This document shows positions 1 through 8,094 of a stretch of DNA of 64,000 nt, one piece after another. The translations under genes were made by a program, and so were the position numbers. The first letter of the stretch is position 1. Every line of letters begins with the position of its first letter. Source of the DNA: Rhodobacterales bacterium (GTDB lineage: Bacteria > Pseudomonadota > Alphaproteobacteria > Rhodobacterales > Rhodobacteraceae); assembly GCA_002748285.1 (NCBI GenBank), contig PDSA01000029.1, positions 119,109 to 183,108 of the forward strand, in the 5' to 3' direction. Under the pieces are notes generated by a model. That model saw only the letters and a program-made list of their open reading frames with translations, did not search any database and was not told the origin of the DNA.

Positions 1-1
1 G

Positions 2-484
2 CTGGCAGGGGCGGACAAGGTTTCGTTCAACTCGGCCGCCGTGGCCAACCCGGATGTGATTGCCGATGCCGCCAACCATTTCGGCAGCCAGTGCATTGTG
101 GTGGCGATTGATGCCAAAACCGTTGCGCCGGGCAAATGGCAGATTTTCACCCATGGCGGGCGGCGCGCCACCGGCATTGATGCGGTGGAATTTGCCAAGT
201 TGGTGGTCTCGAAAGGTGCGGGTGAAATCCTGCTGACCAGCATGGACCGCGACGGCACCAAGCAGGGGTTCAATCTGCCTCTGACCCGGGCGATTTCAGA
301 CGCGGTGCCGGTGCCGGTGATTGCCTCGGGCGGGGTGGGCGATCTGGATCATTTGGTGGAGGGCGTCACCGAGGGCGGTGCTTCGGCGGTGCTGGCGGCT
401 TCGATCTTTCACTTTGGCACTTACACGATTGGGCAGGCCAAACAGCACATGGCGGATGCCGGTATCCCGATGAGGTTGACATGA
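2..484 (+). CDS. hisF: Imidazole glycerol phosphate synthase subunit HisF, 5'-truncated by the window edge
   Basis: HisF is the cyclase half of the HisF-HisH enzyme that makes imidazole glycerol phosphate and AICAR in histidine biosynthesis. The reading frame is open from base 2, upstream of the ORF-track GTG, and gives [12 protein letters not shown], the typical HisF motif. About 160 residues are visible, so roughly 90 N-terminal residues lie outside the window. The IDAKT strand (position of the second catalytic Asp in this family), [13 protein letters not shown] and the phosphate-binding [10 protein letters not shown] all match the C-terminal half of the barrel. The stop overlaps the hisE start as ATGA, so the two genes are translationally coupled. 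The call is secure. Confidence 0.96.
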   Translation: MAGADKVSFNSAAVANPDVIADAANHFGSQCIVVAIDAKTVAPGKWQIFTHGGRRATGIDAVEFAKLVVSKGAGEILLTSMDRDGTKQGFNLPLTRAISDAVPVPVIASGGVGDLDHLVEGVTEGGASAVLAASIFHFGTYTIGQAKQHMADAGIPMRLT

Positions 485-789
485 ACACGCTAGAACGGCT
501 TTTCGCCACGATCGAGGCCCGCAAGGGGGCTGATCCTGATAGTTCCTGGACAGCGAAATTGCTGGCGAAGGGGCCGGAAAAATGCGCCGAAAAATTCGGG
601 GAAGAGGCGGTGGAGGCGATCATCGAAGCCGTCAAAAACGACCCTGCGCGGCTGACCTCTGAGGCTGCGGATGTGCTTTATCACCTGCTGGTAATGCTAG
701 CTGCTCGCAATGTCACGCTGGCCGATGTACTGGCCGAGCTGGAGCGCCGTGAAGGTGTGTCGGGGATTGAGGAAAAAGCGGGGCGGTGA
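481..789 (+). CDS. hisE: Phosphoribosyl-ATP pyrophosphatase HisE
   Basis: HisE hydrolyses phosphoribosyl-ATP to phosphoribosyl-AMP and pyrophosphate, the second step of histidine synthesis. The 102-residue protein is the normal size for a stand-alone HisE. It carries the all-helical metal-binding pattern of the MazG-like fold, [18 protein letters not shown] followed by [13 protein letters not shown], in which the acidic residues bind magnesium. It starts inside the hisF stop (ATGA). No further his gene follows, so it appears to be the last gene of this his operon. Confidence 0.96.
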   Translation: MNTLERLFATIEARKGADPDSSWTAKLLAKGPEKCAEKFGEEAVEAIIEAVKNDPARLTSEAADVLYHLLVMLAARNVTLADVLAELERREGVSGIEEKAGR

Positions 790-804
790 TTGGCCCTTGT
801 GCCT

Positions 805-1134
805 CTAAGAGCCCAGATATTCCTGAATAACCCAGCTTTGTAACGCATCGCCCCGAAGCGAAGAGATAAACCGCGCCCCGGCCGGGTCTTCGAGGTGATA
901 AAAAAACACAACGCGCCGGTTCTGGCGGTATTCCGCCCGGACATATTCACCGTCTTCTGAGCCAGCTCCGCCAATCTCGGGATCAAAGCCCAGCGCCTGA
1001 AGGGTGTTCACCAAGCGCTCCAACTGCGCCTCATAGGCGGGCGAGAAGCGCTCCCAGATCTCGGTTGGCTCGGGGCCGGTCAGGCCCCAAGCGAATGGTT
1101 CATTGTCGCGCGGGCGGGGGAAGCGGATTGGCAT
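805..1134 (-). CDS. Hypothetical protein, 109 aa
   Basis: I do not recognise a family. I placed the start at the ATG giving MPIRFPRPRDNEPFAWG, since it is preceded by an AAAGAGAAA purine stretch. The 31 residues added by the ORF-track start are basic and Cys-rich and look untranslated. The remainder is a soluble acidic and aromatic protein with an even composition (AEYRQNRRVVFFYHLEDPAG), which is consistent with real coding sequence. It ends 15 bp from hisE, convergently. No signal peptide or membrane segment is visible. Confidence 0.6.
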   Translation of the reverse strand: MPIRFPRPRDNEPFAWGLTGPEPTEIWERFSPAYEAQLERLVNTLQALGFDPEIGGAGSEDGEYVRAEYRQNRRVVFFYHLEDPAGARFISSLRGDALQSWVIQEYLGS

Positions 1135-1183
1135 AGGTTTCTCTTTTGCTGTGTAAACGGGCTTCATCCGCCTGCAAGAACGC

Positions 1184-1531
1184 TTATTCAGACACGCAGT
1201 TTTGGTGGCTGTCTTTGTCCATTTCATTCTCTAACATGGCGGTTTTGCCCTTGGTCCACCACACATATTCCCCCGAAGCATATTTCGCACCCGAGGCCGA
1301 GACAACATTCACGAAAATACGCATCTCGCCCTTGATAGGCACAATGGCCAGCGTGTTGGGGCCGGAATTGATGTATTGAACAACAAAGGGCTCAGCCCCG
1401 TCACAGGAATAAATCTCGGATGTGACGCTGCTTGTGGCATCGGCTGCCAGAGGGATAGACAGGCTGACATCCGCGCTGGCCGCCGTGGCGCTGGCAAGCA
1501 GGGTGAGTGCAATGGAACTGATACGCATCAT
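1184..1531 (-). CDS. MliC/PliC-type lysozyme inhibitor, periplasmic
   Basis: MliC-family proteins bind and block the active site of c-type lysozymes that reach the periplasm. The 115-residue protein starts with a clear signal peptide of about 20 residues (MMRISSIALTLLASATAASA), with no lipobox, so it is probably soluble in the periplasm. The mature part has the family pattern: YSCDGAE near the N-terminus, then SGAKYASGEYVWWTKGKTAML. The SGxxY and WxKG elements are the ones that contact lysozyme in known members. Two cysteines (in YSCDG and QNCVSE) could form the usual disulfide. An upstream GGAG-type ribosome site is present. It is transcribed in the same direction as the small hypothetical gene downstream. 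Confidence 0.8.
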   Translation of the reverse strand: MMRISSIALTLLASATAASADVSLSIPLAADATSSVTSEIYSCDGAEPFVVQYINSGPNTLAIVPIKGEMRIFVNVVSASGAKYASGEYVWWTKGKTAMLENEMDKDSHQNCVSE

Positions 1532-1697
1532 GTGATCTCCTTAAATTGACGCGCCATCATAGCGGTGGGGCAAACCCTTGTCAGCAGGAATATTGGGGGC
1601 GGCGGTTCTCAGCCGGGTGGCGTTATGGAATGCAGTGGGCCGGTCTTGTTCGGTGTTTCTGCGCGTGTTAGGGTCTATTAAGCGAAAAAGGTGAGGC

Positions 1698-1802
1698 ATG
1701 AAACGCAGTTGGGAGATAAAAAATGGAGAGCTCCCGGACGCGTTGCGTTCGGAGTTTGAAGACATCACACACCCCAACAGCCCTTTTGACACAGAGGGCT
1801 AG
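1698..1802 (+). CDS. Possible small ORF, 34 aa
   Basis: A short frame absent from the ORF track begins at ATG after GGTGAGGC and encodes MKRSWEIKNGELPDALRSEF and a short acidic tail. The Shine-Dalgarno-like sequence and the amphipathic, charged composition argue mildly for translation; the small size argues against. It sits in the 344-bp gap between the MliC gene and the 73-residue hypothetical gene. Nothing else was recognised in that gap. Confidence 0.25.
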   Translation: MKRSWEIKNGELPDALRSEFEDITHPNSPFDTEG

Positions 1803-1875
1803 CCCGTGCCCCCATGGCAGGCATTTTTGTATCTTGAACACCGCAGCATGGGGGCTGGAGAGGACTAAGTATGAA

Positions 1876-2097
1876 ATGTCTGACTATATTGAAGCTGTTT
1901 CCAAAACCACTTTGCCCCACGGCTCTGGCGCGGCTGAGATCGTCAAAAGCTATGACCCTGACAAATGGGCGGCGCTGTTGACCCATTTGCGGCGGATTGA
2001 CCTGTCGCCCGATGGGTTTGAAGCATTGTGCAGCAGTGAGCCGCGCGACGCTCCCAAATTTGCGGAAAATGTTTTCGCCAAACCCTGCCCGGAATAG
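1876..2097 (+). CDS. Hypothetical small protein, 73 aa
   Basis: No family is recognised. The ORF-track start at 1723 adds a Cys- and His-rich leader that looks non-coding. The better start is the ATG giving MSDYIEAVSKTTLPHGSG, with GGAGAGGA about 10 bases upstream. The protein is soluble and slightly acidic, ending KPCPE. A second ATG five bases earlier lies in another frame and stops after 36 codons. It converges on nadD. Confidence 0.45.
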   Translation: MSDYIEAVSKTTLPHGSGAAEIVKSYDPDKWAALLTHLRRIDLSPDGFEALCSSEPRDAPKFAENVFAKPCPE

Positions 2098-2133
2098 GCT
2101 GGATTAGAGCCTTATTGACCCAGCCTTACCGGT

Positions 2134-2763
2134 TCATTTGTTGCAGGATTGCGCAACTGCCTCGCCCGCCCAGCCGCTGCGTGCGCGGATCGTGGTTGAG
2201 GAAATATCCAGCATTGGCGCATTGACAAAACTCCAGGCCGGCAGAGGGGCGGTGGGCAAGTGGGTGGACTCAGAGCCTGGCAATTTGTGCTGTCGATAGA
2301 TTTTCGCCGCTTTGCTGGTGCGGGCGCGCATCCGGTCATTGGGGCGGGCGATGATCCCGACCGCGACATGATCCATGATCCAGCGCCAATCCTGCCAGTG
2401 GTCAAATTGCGTCAGATTATCCGCCCCCATCAGCCAGACAAATTTCACACCCAAGCGCCGCTTTAGCAAGGCTCGCAGAGTTTCAGCCGTGTAGCGGGTG
2501 CCGATACGGGCTTCGAAATCTGTCACCCTGATACGCGGATGCGCTGCGATGTCTCGACAAGCCTGCAAGCGTTGGTGCATCGGAGCAGGCGGGTTTGGTT
2601 TGAGCGGATTGCCCGGCGACACCAGCCACCAGACCTGATGCAACCCAAATCGTTTGAGCGCCACCTTCGAGATATGCAGATGCCCCAAATGCGGTGGATC
2701 GAATGACCCTCCCAACAGGCCGATGCGCTGGCCCGGGGGGGCATATGGCAAATCATTGTTCAT
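2134..2763 (-). CDS. nadD: Nicotinate-nucleotide adenylyltransferase NadD
   Basis: NadD transfers AMP from ATP to nicotinate mononucleotide to form deamido-NAD in NAD biosynthesis. The protein has the nucleotidyltransferase signature GGSFDPPHLGHL near its N-terminus, the WLMGADNL segment, and the C-terminal ISSTTIRAR motif that binds ATP. The chosen start, MNNDLPYAPPGQRIG, gives 209 residues, the usual length. The track ORF extends 119 codons further upstream, but that extension reads through a degraded phosphatidyltransferase relic. The ribosome site in front of the chosen ATG is weak, so the exact start is uncertain by a few codons. Confidence 0.93.
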   Translation of the reverse strand: MNNDLPYAPPGQRIGLLGGSFDPPHLGHLHISKVALKRFGLHQVWWLVSPGNPLKPNPPAPMHQRLQACRDIAAHPRIRVTDFEARIGTRYTAETLRALLKRRLGVKFVWLMGADNLTQFDHWQDWRWIMDHVAVGIIARPNDRMRARTSKAAKIYRQHKLPGSESTHLPTAPLPAWSFVNAPMLDISSTTIRARSGWAGEAVAQSCNK

Positions 2764-2824
2764 GGCTGACAGGTTAACCAATATCGGGGCAGATGTGAAA
2801 GGGCTGAGGCTGTATAGCTGACCG

Positions 2825-3120
2825 GAGTGGGTTTTGCCCCCAAGATCAGCGCAGTATCCGTGCTGCCTCACGGCAAGAGCCCTTTGTGTCGATCGGCGTG
2901 GCTTACGGGTCAAGCGGGGGGTGGGCGTGCGCTCAGGATGCGCGATGCCAGAGCCAAGGTGACAGCCCCTTAGAGCCACCCCAGCGCAACACAAAGCGCT
3001 GCACCCGGCCCGGCGATCAGGCCACCAGCCGTCAGGCTGTTGGCCGTCACCCCGCGCCAGGGTGGCTGCCTGCTGATCCAGCGCCCTATCAATGATTGGG
3101 CACAGATGACGATCAGGCAT
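2825..3120 (-). pseudogene. Decayed CDP-alcohol phosphatidyltransferase fragment
   Basis: Three pieces of one family pattern lie in order but in different frames. The first is an N-terminal piece, MPDRHLCPIIDRALDQQAAT. After a one-base frame change comes RGVTANSLTAGGLIAGPGA ending at an in-frame TAA, followed by GAVTLALASRILSA. After another frame change comes LAVRQHGYCADLGG, resembling the family's GAVAR...TDLGG catalytic segment. Intact members have a DGLDGAVAR-type motif with three or more Asp residues and continue for over 100 more residues with several membrane helices; these are missing. The assignment rests on recognising the pattern by eye. The relic lies directly upstream of nadD in the same orientation. 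Confidence 0.6.
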
Positions 3121-3135
3121 GGGCAGCCTTTTAGG

Positions 3136-3387
3136 TCAGGATTCGCCGACCAGCTGATCCCATGCATCAATCGCCTTGGCACCATACATCAGGGACGGCC
3201 CGCCGCCCATCTGGATAGCCATGGCCACCACATCGGCCATTTCCTCGCGGGTGCCGCCTGCTTTGGCCAGCGCCTGAACGTGAAAGCCGATGCAATCGGT
3301 GCAACGATCCGCAATGGTGTCAGGAATGGCCTTGTTGAGGCGGCGCAGCTGGCCGCTGGTGTCGTTCATATGTGTTTTCCAATCCAT
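3136..3387 (-). CDS. AhpD-like / carboxymuconolactone decarboxylase-family protein with apparent internal deletion
   Basis: The family includes AhpD-type peroxidase partners using a CxxC pair. The chosen start MDWKTHMNDT has AAAGGA about 7 bases upstream and gives 83 residues. The C-terminal half is canonical: CTDCIGFHVQALAKAGGTRE, then MAIQMGGGPSLMYGAKA. The N-terminal part jumps directly from LRRLNKAIPDT to IADRCTDC. In the small-CMD proteins I know, about 30 residues of helix separate these blocks. The gene is in frame, so a shortened protein could be made, but one helix of the fold seems to be absent. It is transcribed toward the phosphatidyltransferase relic and nadD. Confidence 0.75.
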   Translation of the reverse strand: MDWKTHMNDTSGQLRRLNKAIPDTIADRCTDCIGFHVQALAKAGGTREEMADVVAMAIQMGGGPSLMYGAKAIDAWDQLVGES

Positions 3388-3522
3388 AAGAGCATCCTTT
3401 GCTTTTGTTTGTTCTATAAGCTTGCTATGCAGACCCAAGCCCGGCTTTGACTAAAGCGACTGGGGCGCGAGCCGCAAGCACATTTAGGTGCAAGAGCAGA
3501 TAAAAGACAGAGCCATGCGACA

Positions 3523-3548
3523 TTGGGTCGCTTTTCTTTGCGACCCAA
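3523..3548. repeat. Perfect 9-bp inverted repeat upstream of the haemoglobin gene
   Basis: TTGGGTCGC and GCGACCCAA are separated by an 8-base pyrimidine loop, ending 42 bases before the truncated haemoglobin ATG. It could be an RNA hairpin in the leader or a protein-binding site. No T-run follows, so a simple terminator is unlikely. Confidence 0.5.
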
Positions 3549-3590
3549 ACGCTTTAGCCAGCATCCAGAATAACAAAAAGACAGTATGAC

Positions 3591-4010
3591 ATGGCAGATC
3601 TTCCCCCTAGATTTCCGGTGACAAGTGCGCAAATTGATCAGGTTATGCAGGTGTTTTATGCCTCGGTGCGCCACGACCAGACCCTTGGCCCGATTTTTGA
3701 GCGCCATATCGGCACCGATGCCGAATCGTGGGATCATCACATCGCCAAAATCAGCCGGTTCTGGCACCGTGGCATTCTGCACGAAGGCGAATATAGTGGC
3801 AATCCGATGACAGCGCACACCCGGGCGGGTGACATTTACGCACACCACTTTGACATTTGGCTGGCGCTGTTTGACCGTGCTCTTGCTCAGGTTCTGCCTG
3901 CCGAACCCGCGGCGCAGTGGTCGGCGCTGGCCCATCGCATGGGGCGCGGGCTGCGGATGGGGGTCAAAGACATCAACCAACCCGAAGGCGCGGTTCCTGA
4001 TCTAAGCTGA
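3591..4010 (+). CDS. Group III truncated haemoglobin
   Basis: This is a small haem globin of the type III (P) class; members bind O2 or NO and are often linked to nitrosative or low-oxygen stress. The 139-residue length fits. Recognisable segments are QVFYASVRHDQTLGPIFE (helix B region), HHIAKISRFWHRGIL (helix E with Trp), and AHTRAGDIYAHHFDIWLALF, which carries the proximal His and the HFxxWLxLF pattern of group III. Its 3' end overlaps the convergent DUF2339 gene by 9 bp. The nitrate respiration locus elsewhere in this window would make an NO-related role plausible, which is inference only. Confidence 0.88.
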   Translation: MADLPPRFPVTSAQIDQVMQVFYASVRHDQTLGPIFERHIGTDAESWDHHIAKISRFWHRGILHEGEYSGNPMTAHTRAGDIYAHHFDIWLALFDRALAQVLPAEPAAQWSALAHRMGRGLRMGVKDINQPEGAVPDLS

Positions 4011-6968
4011 ATCCGGGTCGTTTTTCTGCCTCGCCTGCTTTTCAGCCTTTTTCTGGCGTTCCAGCCGCCTTTGCTGGCGTCTTTTACGCCGGGCACGGCG
4101 CTCTTTTCTGCGCTGGGCGATCTCGGCTTTGCGCTGTGCTTCGTCGGCGTCATCAACCGGTTCGTCTGGCGCGTCCTCATCGGGTTTTTCGGGCTCGGCT
4201 TCTCCGGCCCCATCGTCTTGTGGCCCGGTTTCATCGGGCGCAGTTTCATCCGGTGCGGGCTCCTCCGGCCCATCCCCCCATTGCGCCGTCATGCGCTGAT
4301 TGACCCAAGCCAACCCGGCCAGAGACAAGCCCAGCCCAAGGAAAGAGGCCACCCGGATCAGCCCCGCCAGCCCGGACATGTCGATCAGGAACACTTTGGC
4401 CACTGTCAGCCCGATGCCGATCATTGCCAGACGCCGCACCAAAACCGAGCGTTTGGCAAAAGCAATCCCCAGCAGCACCACCGACACCAGCAGCATGGCA
4501 ATGGTATAGCTGTAAAGCTCGCCATCGGTGGTGCCGGGATTGGCTAGCATGTCGCCCTGCCAGAACCGGCGGATTTCAAGCCCGACGTAAAGTGCGCTCA
4601 GCATGGCGCAAACCACCCCAAAGGTGGCGCGCAGCTTCCGGCCGAGATGGGTAAAGCGCCAGGCCACCACGCCAAACAGCAAACCGGGCAGCAGATAGGC
4701 GATCATCAGGCTGTCAAACAGCATCGGCCCACGCACCAGCTCGTGATTGTTCGTAAGCGGGTTGCCAAAAGTCAGAAGCATCCCCAGCGCCACCACCCCG
4801 AGCAGCCCGAACAGACAGGCCAGCACCAGCCGCACCCAGCCGATGATCCCGCCCAGCTGCATCCGATACAGCTGATTGGCGGCTGAGATCAGCCAGACCA
4901 GCGCGAACAAGGCCACCGGAATGCTGGCGCCGCGGGTGCCTTCGAACAGGCGGGCCAGCCAGATCGACAAGAACAGCCCGGCAATGGTCCAGACGGCGGA
5001 CTCCATCACCACAATGGCCGCGATGCGTTGACGCTGTTGCAAGACCAGCCATGCGGCGGCAAACAGCGCGACTACCCCGGCATATCCCAGCGCGAATTCC
5101 CAAAATGCCGCTTGGTATCCCCAGAAAACTCCGGGGTCGACCAGCAGGCGATAGCCGACCACCACGCCTCCGATTTGCACAAAGACCGACAGTAATGGCA
5201 AATCCAGCTTGCGGTCGATTACCGCTGCCAGCAGCACCATCACCGCCAGCGCCACTGTCAGGGCCACGCTGGACAGCATCACCATCAGGGCAAAGCTGAT
5301 CATGGTCATCGCGCCCAAGGCCAGAATGGCGATGGGGCGGCGCTCTTGCGGGTGCAGCCGTGCGTCATAGAGGGCGAATGCCGTCAACAAAATCGCCACC
5401 GCCATGGCGTGCCAAGCCCAGAGCGCCTGTCCCAGAACCCAAACCGGCAGCCACCAGATTTCCAGAGCCGTCACCACAAGCGGGGCAAACAGCGCTGACA
5501 AGGCGACCCACGCCAGCCGGTATTCGCTTTCGCGCAAGCTGCGCCAAAAGCTCAGCGCGGTGCCCAACAACCCCAGCCCGACGATCAGCGTCACATCCCA
5601 TGGCGGCGAAGTTTCGGGTGGCCGGCTGCGCCCGGCGGCGAATTCCAGATAGAGGCCGCCGATGCCTTCGCCCTGCGAAAACAGCACAAACAAAAAGCCC
5701 AGCATCGGCGCGATCACCGTGCTGCGCAGGGCCGGAGCGTGCATGAACCAGATCAGCGACATTGCCAGTAATGCGGCCAGAGCCAGAAGCGCCAGCCAGA
5801 CTTCGGCGCTGCTGGAGGCGTGCAGGCTGACCAGCACTGCCGCGATGACCGCCGCGACAAAGCCGCCCGAAGCAATCCGGGTGGGGAATTGTGGCCAGTC
5901 CGGTTTGCGCGTGGCTCTGCGATAGAGCGAAGACAGCACGGTTTCGCCCTGATGTTGCGGCCAGAATTGCAGGGGCGGCACCATGGCCGACACGATTGCG
6001 GTGATCAGCGCAAAGGCCAAAAAGCCCGGCCCGCCCGCGCCGGCGGCAAAGATCAGCCATGCCGCGCCAAAGCCGAAAATCAGGCCCATAGTTGAAACCC
6101 AGGCCCAGCGCTTGATCGCGTCGACCAGCATTGCCACCAATATGATCAGCGCGAAATAGTAGTAGAACAGCCAGCCATTTTCGCTGCTGCCCCCCACCAA
6201 AAACGGAGCCGCCGTGGCACCGATAATCCCGACCATCGCCAGCAACGGGCCATAAAACCAGCCCAACGTAACGGCCAGCGCTGAAACGGCGATCAGCCCG
6301 AGCAGCGCCATTTCCGGCCCGATCAGCCCGTAAAGCTGCCGTGCGGCCAGAACTCCGGCAAACAGCGCCACCAACCCAGCCCCGGAAAACACCGAGGGCA
6401 GATAGGCGGTGTGGCTGTCGGCCTCATCCCCGCTGCGGCGTCGGATCCATTCGCCGGCCACGATCAGAGCAGCCCCCAGCGCCAAAGCCCCCATCACACG
6501 CCAGATTGGCGTCAGATAGCCGTTTTCGATGCCATATTGCACGAAAAACACCCCGGCCAGCGCCAAGGACACTGCGGCAATGGCGTAAAACCAATTTTGC
6601 TTGAGCCATGCGCTTAAGGCGCTGGCTTTTTCCGTGGTAAACACAAAAGCGGCGGGCGGGGTCTCGGGGGTATGGTCGGGTTCGTCCGCCACCACGTCCA
6701 GCTTGGGCGTTTCGAGGGGAACAATCGTTGGCTCGGTGATGATGTCGGGCTCAGGCTCGGAGCGTTCCGCCTGAGGGGCGACTACAGGAGCGGGCAGCGG
6801 CATTTCGGGTTGGGCATCAGGCGCGTCAACGGTGTCTTGGGGTTGCAACTGCTTCAACAGGGTTCGTAACTCTGTGACCTGTTTTTTCAACTTCAAGTGA
6901 CTGAAAAATAAGTAAATGAGCAGCAGTAATGCTAAAAAACCAATTCCCAAAACGACCCCCGCGCACAA
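4002..6968 (-). CDS. Large DUF2339-family polytopic membrane protein
   Basis: At about 988 residues, with a short N-terminal membrane anchor (GIGFLALLLLIYLFF), a coiled-coil-like stretch (KLKKQVTELRTLLKQLQPQ) and a long acidic linker, it then shows hydrophobic helices all the way to about residue 900. This matches the DUF2339 architecture of very hydrophobic bacterial proteins of unknown function. Unusually, the last ~85 residues form an acidic, Pro-rich run (EEPAPDETAPDETGPQDD) followed by a strongly basic helix (RRKERRARRKRRQQRRLERQ). The start is uncertain: a TTG at 6968, or a TTG six codons later behind GGGGG. It stands alone and overlaps the haemoglobin gene at the 3' end. Confidence 0.8.
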   Translation of the reverse strand: MCAGVVLGIGFLALLLLIYLFFSHLKLKKQVTELRTLLKQLQPQDTVDAPDAQPEMPLPAPVVAPQAERSEPEPDIITEPTIVPLETPKLDVVADEPDHTPETPPAAFVFTTEKASALSAWLKQNWFYAIAAVSLALAGVFFVQYGIENGYLTPIWRVMGALALGAALIVAGEWIRRRSGDEADSHTAYLPSVFSGAGLVALFAGVLAARQLYGLIGPEMALLGLIAVSALAVTLGWFYGPLLAMVGIIGATAAPFLVGGSSENGWLFYYYFALIILVAMLVDAIKRWAWVSTMGLIFGFGAAWLIFAAGAGGPGFLAFALITAIVSAMVPPLQFWPQHQGETVLSSLYRRATRKPDWPQFPTRIASGGFVAAVIAAVLVSLHASSSAEVWLALLALAALLAMSLIWFMHAPALRSTVIAPMLGFLFVLFSQGEGIGGLYLEFAAGRSRPPETSPPWDVTLIVGLGLLGTALSFWRSLRESEYRLAWVALSALFAPLVVTALEIWWLPVWVLGQALWAWHAMAVAILLTAFALYDARLHPQERRPIAILALGAMTMISFALMVMLSSVALTVALAVMVLLAAVIDRKLDLPLLSVFVQIGGVVVGYRLLVDPGVFWGYQAAFWEFALGYAGVVALFAAAWLVLQQRQRIAAIVVMESAVWTIAGLFLSIWLARLFEGTRGASIPVALFALVWLISAANQLYRMQLGGIIGWVRLVLACLFGLLGVVALGMLLTFGNPLTNNHELVRGPMLFDSLMIAYLLPGLLFGVVAWRFTHLGRKLRATFGVVCAMLSALYVGLEIRRFWQGDMLANPGTTDGELYSYTIAMLLVSVVLLGIAFAKRSVLVRRLAMIGIGLTVAKVFLIDMSGLAGLIRVASFLGLGLSLAGLAWVNQRMTAQWGDGPEEPAPDETAPDETGPQDDGAGEAEPEKPDEDAPDEPVDDADEAQRKAEIAQRRKERRARRKRRQQRRLERQKKAEKQARQKNDPDSA

Positions 6969-7206
6969 ACCTGCCTATATTGTGTGGCAATCTAGCTGGC
7001 CAAGGTCAATACCGCAAGCCTGCGACACAGACAGGCATTTGCGCTGTGCAAAAGGCCGGAGCGGATGAGTCGCTCAACCCGTTTCCAATCAGGCTGTTAG
7101 GCTGGCGAAGACATGGCACCCGTTATATAGTGACCACAGGATCATACCCCGCGCTGGCCTTGTGGGCGGGTGTTGTTTATGAATAAATTTGATCACGGAT
7201 GAAAAT

Positions 7207-8094
7207 ATGACAGACACTGTAACACGCAAAGGGATTATTCTGGCCGGGGGCTCGGGCACCCGGTTGCATCCGGTGACGCTGGCCGTTTCAAAACAGCTGC
7301 TGCCGGTTTATAACAAGCCGATGATCTATTACCCGCTCTCGGTGCTGATGCTGGCCGGCATCCGCGATATTCTGATCATCACCACGCCCGAAGATCAGGA
7401 TCAGTTCCGCCGCCTGCTGGGCGATGGCGCGTCCTTTGGGGTGCGGTTGCAATATGCGGTGCAGCCCAGCCCCGATGGTCTGGCACAGGCCTTTGTGATC
7501 GGCGAAGAGTTCATCGGCAATGACAATGTCTGTCTGGTGCTGGGCGACAACATCTTTTACGGGGCGACGTTTTCCGCGATCCTGCACCGGGCCGCGAGTT
7601 CGGATAACGGGGCCACCGTGTTTGCCTATCCGGTGCATGACCCGGAACGCTTTGGCGTGGTTGAATTTGACGACAACCACAAAGTGCTGTCGATCGAGGA
7701 AAAACCCAGCCAGCCGAAATCGCATTACGCCGTCACCGGGCTGTATTTCTACGATCATCGGGTGGTTGAGTTTGCCAAACAGGTCCGGCCCTCGGCCCGG
7801 GGGGAGCTGGAGATCACCGATCTGAACCAGCTCTATCTGGAGGATGGCAGCCTGTTTGTAGAATTGCTGGGCCGGGGCTTTGCCTGGCTCGACACCGGCA
7901 CGCATGAATCGTTGCTGGATGCCTCGACCTTTGTGGAAACGGTGCAGTCGCGGCAGGGCTATCAGGTGGCCTGCCTTGAGGAAATCGCCTATTCCCGCGG
8001 CTGGATCAGCCGCGAAACCCTGCTGGAGCAAGGGCGCAAGATGCAAAAGAATACCTATGGGCGTTACCTGCTGGCGCTGGCCGAGGGCCGTTGA
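7207..8094 (+). CDS. rmlA: Glucose-1-phosphate thymidylyltransferase RmlA
   Basis: RmlA condenses glucose-1-phosphate and dTTP to dTDP-glucose, the entry step for dTDP-deoxysugars of surface glycans. The 295-residue protein shows the nucleotide-binding [13 protein letters not shown], the [18 protein letters not shown] segment, VLGDNIFYG and ITDLNQLYL, all typical of RmlA rather than other sugar nucleotidyltransferases. I chose the ATG at MTDTVTRKG, which follows GGATGA; the track start six codons earlier lacks a good ribosome site. The stop overlaps the next start (TGATG), so it is co-translated with the sugar aminotransferase. No rmlB, rmlC or rmlD is in the window. Confidence 0.95.
   Translation: MTDTVTRKGIILAGGSGTRLHPVTLAVSKQLLPVYNKPMIYYPLSVLMLAGIRDILIITTPEDQDQFRRLLGDGASFGVRLQYAVQPSPDGLAQAFVIGEEFIGNDNVCLVLGDNIFYGATFSAILHRAASSDNGATVFAYPVHDPERFGVVEFDDNHKVLSIEEKPSQPKSHYAVTGLYFYDHRVVEFAKQVRPSARGELEITDLNQLYLEDGSLFVELLGRGFAWLDTGTHESLLDASTFVETVQSRQGYQVACLEEIAYSRGWISRETLLEQGRKMQKNTYGRYLLALAEGR

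Noticed and set aside
2764-3120. 119-residue N-terminal extension of NadD in the ORF track
   Set aside because: It reads through the phosphatidyltransferase relic; NadD enzymes start just before GGSFDPPHLGHL.
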